A stretch of 10,954 nucleotides of DNA from JAUILA01 sp964563925 (GTDB taxonomy: Bacteria > Bacteroidota > Bacteroidia > Cytophagales > Cyclobacteriaceae). Positions within the stretch are counted from its first letter, which is position 1. Every line of letters begins with the position of its first letter. A program made the translations under genes and the position numbers. The stretch lies in NCBI GenBank assembly GCA_964563925.1, contig CAZLZD010000086.1, positions 1 to 10,954 of the forward strand. Direction: 5' to 3'. The notes under the pieces are model-generated. The model did not search any database and was not told where the DNA came from. It was given only the letters and a program-made list of their open reading frames with translations. Shown piece after piece: positions 7,625-10,954 of the stretch.

Positions 7625-7897
7625 CCTACCGATCCAGGTAATTCACCCATGACTTCGACAATCCGGTCAAAGTCAATGGGCGGATAGCTGAGACCGGCCC
7701 CGCCCTGGTAATAAGTGATTCTTTAGTGCAGGTCCGGAGCCTGAACCTGGTCCGAGTAGTAGACTATTCATGCATTAATCTATACGAAAAAGAATATCAC
7801 TATTCATAGGTATATTTATCTAATACCTACATCTGGTGATTTTTTTGAGTATGACTTATTCTACCTTCATACTACATTAATCAAACAAATAAACGCT
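7625..7897. other. Intergenic region with short repeats and a possible minus-strand coding remnant
   Basis: The region has two parts. The left part (about 7625-7720) has coding-like composition and, read on the minus strand, gives a stretch including GGAGLSYPPIDFDRIVEVMG that stops upstream at a TAA near 7724-7726; it may be a decayed gene end. The right part (7760-7897) is AT-rich and holds a direct repeat ACTATTCAT (7763-7771 and 7799-7807) and a perfect 7-bp dyad TAGGTAT/ATACCTA (7807-7813 and 7823-7829) about 70 nt before the next ATG, which could be an operator. No convincing terminator for the permease gene was seen. Confidence 0.3.
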
Positions 7898-8326
7898 ATG
7901 AAAAAGTTAAGCATCCTTGGTCTACTGACCATTTTGATCGCGGGTCCTTTCTTCACTGCAGCACAGACTGCCAGCGAACACCCGCCGAAGGTAGAGATCC
8001 TTCCTGCAGCCCCCGGTTTCCTCAAGATTCTTTATGTAAATGAGGATGAGCACAAAGTAAAAGTAAACATTATCGGTTCTGAAGGCTTATTGCACACTGA
8101 TCGAATATTTTTGGACGAAGGGTCCAAAGGGTTTACACGGAAATATAACCTGAGTGAAATGAATCCGGGTATATACTTTGTGGAGGTTTCGAATAAAAGT
8201 ATGACAGTGAAATACCAGTTCGACTTGCTTGATGATAAAAAGGTATTTGCCAAATACTGGCAGTGGACAGAAACCGCACCGTCAATACCAGCCTCTATAG
8301 TGGCTTCTTCGAAACCTAATGACTAA
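7898..8326 (+). CDS. Small exported protein with a sorting-domain-like beta-sandwich fold
   Basis: This 142-residue protein starts with MKKLSILGLLTILIAG and a likely signal-peptidase site near AAQ (21-23). The mature part contains KVKVNIIGSEGLLHTDRIF (residues 53-71), then the block YNLSEMNPGIYFVEVSN (83-99), and an aromatic tail FAKYWQWTE. The order of a strand, a G-x-x-G-like turn, a polar strand and then L-S-x-M-x-P-G-I-Y-F-V-E-V resembles the beta-sandwich of Por-type sorting domains and DUF3244 proteins of Bacteroidota. Here it is almost the whole protein instead of a tail on a large enzyme, so it is unlikely to act as a sorting signal for itself. The leader is A-rich (TCAAACAAATAAACGCT before the ATG), as expected in this phylum. 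It is followed by its own terminator, so it is probably a single-gene unit. I do not recognise a specific family and assign no function. Confidence 0.75.
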   Translation: MKKLSILGLLTILIAGPFFTAAQTASEHPPKVEILPAAPGFLKILYVNEDEHKVKVNIIGSEGLLHTDRIFLDEGSKGFTRKYNLSEMNPGIYFVEVSNKSMTVKYQFDLLDDKKVFAKYWQWTETAPSIPASIVASSKPND

Positions 8327-8365
8327 TTGACCCTTTTAACTATGGAACCTGACATCTCACCATGT

Positions 8366-8402
8366 TAACCGCCAGTTCAAAATCGCTGGCGGTTATTTTT
8401 TT
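8366..8402 (+). terminator. Intrinsic terminator of the small exported protein gene
   Basis: A perfect 10-bp inverted repeat (TAACCGCCAG at 8366-8375 and CTGGCGGTTA at 8386-8395) with a 10-nt loop is followed at once by seven T (8396-8402). This is a textbook Rho-independent terminator, 40 nt after the stop codon of the upstream gene. It also argues against a translation start at 8362 for the following aminopeptidase. Confidence 0.93.
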
Positions 8403-8430
8403 ATGCCCTCCATCCCTCCCTCCTGGTCCT

Positions 8431-8460
8431 AGTCTTAGTCTTAGTTTTAGTCTTAGTCTC
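8431..8460 (+). repeat. Hexanucleotide tandem repeat (AGTCTT)5 before the aminopeptidase start
   Basis: Five consecutive copies of AGTCTT occur, the third reading AGTTTT and the fifth AGTCTC. They end 21 nt before the ATG at 8482 and lie within a strongly pyrimidine-rich stretch (about 8404-8480) between the terminator and the gene. The repeat therefore falls where the promoter and leader of the aminopeptidase must be. Confidence 0.8.
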
Positions 8461-8481
8461 TCCAATTCCCTATCTTCCCGC

Positions 8482-9861
8482 ATGAACCAAGCAATTCTTC
8501 TCCTCACAATTATCCTGACAGTCTCAGCAGGCCTCCGGGCCCAGGACCAATATCCTAAAAACCCGAATGTGGATATTATCAGCTATACGTTTACGCTTGA
8601 GCTGAATGACTCAACTGACCTTATCCGCGGGGAAGCTATCGTTGTCACCCGTTTGGAACCCGAAACAAAAGAGTTTGCGCTGGACCTTATTGGCCGGCAT
8701 GGCAAATATGGCATGGANNNNNNNNNNNNNNNNNNNNNNNNNNNNNNNNNNNNNNNNNNNNNNNNNNNNNNNNNNNNNNNNNNNNNNNNNNNNNNNNNNN
8801 NNNNNNNNNNNNNNNNNAAAATGGAGGAAAGTTTCCTGGAGAATGGCGTTAAGCTTACGCATTACGTCGAACCCGCTCCCGTCGCCACCAAGGTAATGAC
8901 AATCGGGGTCACCCGGTTTGCCTCCATGATCCTGGGCGAGGTGGGCAATACCGAAGTTTCGGCCTGGGTGTATCCTGAGAACCGGCTGGAAGGATTTGGC
9001 GATTATGCGGTGGCCGTGCGGGTGCTCGACTACTTTGAAAAAAATATCGGCCCGTACCCCTGGGCCAAGCTGGCCAATATGCAGGCAAAAACACAGTGGG
9101 GCGGACTGGAAAATGCCGGGACGATCGCCTACCGTGAAAGCTCGGTTACAGGCAACAACGAAGTTGAAGGCCTTATTGCCCATGAAATTGCCCACCAGTG
9201 GTTTGGAAATTCTGCATCCGAAGCCAACTGGAACCATGTCTGGTTAAGCGAAGGCTTTGCGACCTATTTCACCATCCTGTACCTGGAACAAATTTATGGC
9301 GATGCGCGTCGAAAGTCTGAACTCCTGCAAGACCGGGAGGAAATCATAGCCTATTATAAAACCAACCCCGGTCCGGTCGTGGATACTACCATCGTCGACC
9401 CTATGAAGGTACTCAGCACCAATACCTATCAGAAAGGCGGCTGGTTTCTGAATATGCTGCGCCATCGCCTGGGCGATGATCTTTTCTGGAAAGGAATTCG
9501 CAGCTATTATCAACGCTTTACCCATGGCAATGCCCTTACCAGTGATTTTCAGGGGGTAATGGAAGAGGTATCCGGACAAGACCTGGATGCTTTCTTTCAC
9601 CAATGGCTGTTTGTACCCGGATACCCTGAAATAAAAATGGACTGGAAATACCGTAACGGAAAAGTGACGATGAACGTAAGGCAGACCCAGGATCACCACA
9701 TCTACGAATTCCCACTGGATATAGGTGTCTTTGTCGGTGATGAACGCGAGGTCAAAACCTTTCAGGTGAATGGGAAAAAGCAATCCTTTACGTTTGACCT
9801 CCCGCAGGAACCTCATCGTCTCGTACCTGACCCGGATGGGTGGCTGCTTTTTTCGAGGTAA
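8482..9861 (+). CDS. Exported M1 family metalloaminopeptidase (interrupted by assembly gap)
   Basis: I take ATG 8482 as the start because it opens a clean signal peptide (MNQAILLLTIILTVSAGLRAQ); the in-frame ATG at 8362 would place the terminator inside the gene. The N-terminal beta domain (ISYTFTLELNDSTDLIRGEA) runs into the gap at 8718. After it come THYVEPAPVATKVMTIGV, the substrate-recognition motif GGLEN (9100-9114; the family form is GxMEN), the zinc motif HEIAH (9181-9195) with the third ligand Glu in LSEGF at 9250-9252 (HExxHx18E), and the transition-state Tyr in NTYQKGGW at 9427-9429. Zinc and catalytic residues are thus all present. The enzyme should remove N-terminal residues from peptides outside the cytoplasm. 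A stretch of roughly 90-100 residues would be expected where the 100 N sit, so the gap is probably about 300 bp in truth. The C-terminus ends with a beta domain and lacks the large helical ERAP-type domain. Confidence 0.92.
   Translation: MNQAILLLTIILTVSAGLRAQDQYPKNPNVDIISYTFTLELNDSTDLIRGEAIVVTRLEPETKEFALDLIGRHGKYGMXXXXXXXXXXXXXXXXXXXXXXXXXXXXXXXXXXKMEESFLENGVKLTHYVEPAPVATKVMTIGVTRFASMILGEVGNTEVSAWVYPENRLEGFGDYAVAVRVLDYFEKNIGPYPWAKLANMQAKTQWGGLENAGTIAYRESSVTGNNEVEGLIAHEIAHQWFGNSASEANWNHVWLSEGFATYFTILYLEQIYGDARRKSELLQDREEIIAYYKTNPGPVVDTTIVDPMKVLSTNTYQKGGWFLNMLRHRLGDDLFWKGIRSYYQRFTHGNALTSDFQGVMEEVSGQDLDAFFHQWLFVPGYPEIKMDWKYRNGKVTMNVRQTQDHHIYEFPLDIGVFVGDEREVKTFQVNGKKQSFTFDLPQEPHRLVPDPDGWLLFSR
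8718..8817. other. Assembly gap (100 N) within the M1 peptidase gene
   Basis: Exactly 100 N, the same length as the first gap, so most likely a fixed placeholder. The frame is kept across it by chance. Comparison with the usual M1 layout suggests that about 90-100 codons are missing. Confidence 0.98.
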
Positions 9862-10058
9862 TCCCATCCCGCTGCCCAATATATCCGAAACCTGTTGATT
9901 TGAATTATCTTAAGCCATTTGCCACGATTTTCTTTGGCATGACACGTTTGTCGCTTCCCAACCCTTTATAGTTTCATAACATATTTTTCTGTACATTATT
10001 ACTATTAATCACTGTGATCGGGGTTGTTATGATACTACTTTCACACAAACCATCGATC

Positions 10059-10421
10059 ATGAAACCAGCTACTCTGACCAAACTCCTTAAATGGACAGCT
10101 CGCATATGGGGAATACTTGCCATTTTTCTCATTCTCTATTTCTTTATGACCAATGAAGCAGATCATGGAATTCAGGTTCCTTCCGACGAAATGTTCACGT
10201 TTTTCCTGTTTCCGGTGTCTACCATAACCGGATTGCTGATTGCCTTTAAATGGGAGGGAGTCGGCGGACTGATATCGACCGCTGGATTAATTGCACTTTT
10301 TATTATGCGGCCAGGTTTATTCTGGGTGCCGTTATTCGGTTTGGGCCTGTTTCCTCCCGGTATGTTCTTCATGATGTACTGGCTTACGAGTAGAAAGAGA
10401 TCACCGATTGAATTAAGATAG
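10059..10421 (+). CDS. Small four-helix membrane protein of unknown function
   Basis: With ATG 10059 the protein has 120 residues. I prefer this start over GTG 10014 or ATG 10029 because the basic MKPATLTKLLKWTAR directly precedes the first helix, which is how related small membrane proteins begin. Four helices are visible: WGILAIFLILYFFMT, then a polar loop with DEMF, FFLFPVSTITGLLIAFKW, GGLISTAGLIALFIM, and VPLFGLGLFPPGMFFMMYWL; the tail SRKRSPIELR is basic and presumably cytoplasmic. The phrase AFKWEGVGGLIS between helices two and three resembles a group of uncharacterised small bacterial and archaeal membrane proteins (I think of DUF7670-type, not certain). It stands alone, with about 200 nt before and 108 nt after, on the same strand as its neighbours. 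No function is assigned. Confidence 0.7.
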   Translation: MKPATLTKLLKWTARIWGILAIFLILYFFMTNEADHGIQVPSDEMFTFFLFPVSTITGLLIAFKWEGVGGLISTAGLIALFIMRPGLFWVPLFGLGLFPPGMFFMMYWLTSRKRSPIELR

Positions 10422-10501
10422 TCTTGTCAAGGGTCGAAAACACGGGCAAGAGGTTCTGAGGCCGGATACAAGCCCGCATACTGCTGATGAATTTCCTTAT
10501 C

Positions 10502-10530
10502 TTGTCAATCAATAACTACGAAATTGACAA
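10502..10530. promoter_or_regulatory. Inverted repeat overlapping the S12 hydrolase start codon
   Basis: TTGTCAAT (10502-10509) and its exact complement ATTGACAA (10523-10530) are separated by 13 nt; the last A is the first base of the ATG. The centres of the arms are 21 nt apart, two helical turns, as expected for a dimeric DNA-binding protein; in RNA the hairpin would cover the start codon. A third copy of TTGTCAA is at 10424-10430. Confidence 0.4.
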
Positions 10531-10954
10531 TGAAAAAATCACTACTCATTCACTGCTGCCTTTTGTTGCTTCTGTTCCCGCTAACGCTTGGGGCACAGTC
10601 TAAAAAAACGATACGTGAAATTGATGCCTTTATTGAGAAAGCACGAACGGACTGGCAGGTGCCCGGGGTAGGCGTGGGTATTATCAAAGGTGATCAGGTT
10701 ATTTATGCCAAAGGTTTCGGTTTTGCAGATGCGGAATCCGGACGAAAGGCCGATGAGAATACACTCTTCGCCATCGGTTCCAGCTCAAAGGCATTCACGG
10801 CCCTGTCTGTACTACAACTGGTCGATGACGACTTGGTCGAACTGGATAAACCTGTGCTCGATTATTTGCCGGATTTCAGGATGTACGACGAATATGTAAC
10901 TCAGCATCTTACCGTGAGGGATTTGCTTTGTCACCGATCAGGATTACCCCGCCA
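10530..10954 (+). CDS. Exported S12 beta-lactamase-like serine hydrolase (partial, C-terminus outside window)
   Basis: From ATG 10530, 141 codons can be read to the window edge. Residues 1-22 are a signal peptide (MKKSLLIHCCLLLLLFPLTLGA, cut before Gln23). The mature part shows the start of a class C beta-lactamase/transpeptidase-like fold: WQVPGVGVGIIKGDQVIYAKG (42-62), GFADAESGRKADENTLFAIG and then the SxxK active site with nucleophile Ser84 and Lys87 (GSSSKAFTALSVLQLVDD), followed by LDKPVLDYLPDF and LTVRDLLCHRSGLP. The second (YxN) and third catalytic motifs lie beyond the window. Family members include D-aminopeptidases, esterases and beta-lactamase-like proteins; many in Bacteroidota carry a C-terminal DUF3471-type domain, which cannot be checked here. 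The family call is firm and the substrate unknown. It follows the four-helix protein gene by 108 nt and may be controlled through the dyad at its start. Confidence 0.9.
   Translation, partial: MKKSLLIHCCLLLLLFPLTLGAQSKKTIREIDAFIEKARTDWQVPGVGVGIIKGDQVIYAKGFGFADAESGRKADENTLFAIGSSSKAFTALSVLQLVDDDLVELDKPVLDYLPDFRMYDEYVTQHLTVRDLLCHRSGLPR

Noticed and set aside
8362..8481. Translation start of the M1 peptidase at ATG 8362
   Set aside because: This would put a perfect intrinsic terminator and a simple hexanucleotide repeat in the coding sequence and remove the signal peptide from the N-terminus; ATG 8482 gives a normal signal peptide.
8611..9879. Minus-strand open frames opposite the M1 peptidase
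   Set aside because: They are shadows of a gene with intact zinc motif and family-wide similarity; one of them also runs through the gap.
9920..9939. TGCCA/TGGCA hairpin after the M1 gene as terminator
   Set aside because: The stem is only 5 bp with a 10-nt loop and has no T-tract following.
10014..10058. GTG 10014 or ATG 10029 as start of the four-helix protein
   Set aside because: The extra residues have no family resemblance, and ATG 10059 puts a basic leader directly before the first helix. Not fully excluded.
10422..10451. TCTTGTC/GGCAAGA stem after the four-helix protein gene as terminator
   Set aside because: The stem needs a G-U pair, the loop is 16 nt, and no T-run follows; the TCTTGTCAA part is better seen as a copy of the motif at 10500-10508.
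1..10954. CRISPR array, tRNA, rRNA, transposase or phage genes
   Set aside because: No regularly spaced repeats, cloverleaf sequences, rRNA-like stretches or recombinase motifs were seen on either strand.

Overview
The window looks like a piece of a draft genome or metagenome assembly from the Bacteroidota, or the neighbouring Balneolota/Rhodothermota. This is inferred from family content: a lipoprotein M28 peptidase, a DUF6090-type membrane protein, a PadR regulator coupled to a large permease with a prefix domain, a small secreted protein with a sorting-domain-like fold, and A-rich leaders with little Shine-Dalgarno signal. Two runs of exactly 100 N (2365-2464 and 8718-8817) are fixed-length scaffold gaps of unknown true size. 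Each interrupts a gene region.

Layout. 1-2916 is on the minus strand: the N-terminal 280 residues of a secreted M28 peptidase with a PA domain (cut by the window edge), then an RDD/zinc-ribbon membrane protein, a DUF6090-like one-pass membrane protein, the first gap, and the N-terminal part of a DUF308/HdeD-like membrane protein. A divergent intergenic region (2917-3021) separates these from the plus-strand genes. These are a secreted P1 (DmpA/S58) autoprocessing peptidase with an extra C-terminal domain (3022-4494), a palindromic intergenic repeat, and a PadR regulator overlapping by 4 nt a FtsX/MacB-type permease of 867 residues (4692-7624). They continue with a small exported protein ending in a strong intrinsic terminator (7898-8402), an exported M1 aminopeptidase broken by the second gap (8482-9861), a four-helix membrane protein (10059-10421), and the start of an exported S12 beta-lactamase-like serine hydrolase (10530 to the edge).

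How it fits together. Four of the ten genes encode exported hydrolases (M28, P1/S58, M1, S12), three of them peptidase families acting on peptides or amino-acid derivatives, so the region may contribute to extracytoplasmic peptide breakdown. They are not one operon: they lie on both strands and are separated by a terminator and unrelated membrane proteins. The PadR-permease pair is the clearest transcriptional and translational unit. It probably belongs to the large Bacteroidota group of orphan FtsX-like permeases. No tRNA, rRNA, CRISPR array, phage gene or transposase was found. I see no convincing novel multi-gene system. The points most worth a second look are the P1 peptidase C-terminal extension, the inverted repeat over the S12 start codon, the hexanucleotide repeat before the M1 start, and the palindromic repeat before padR.
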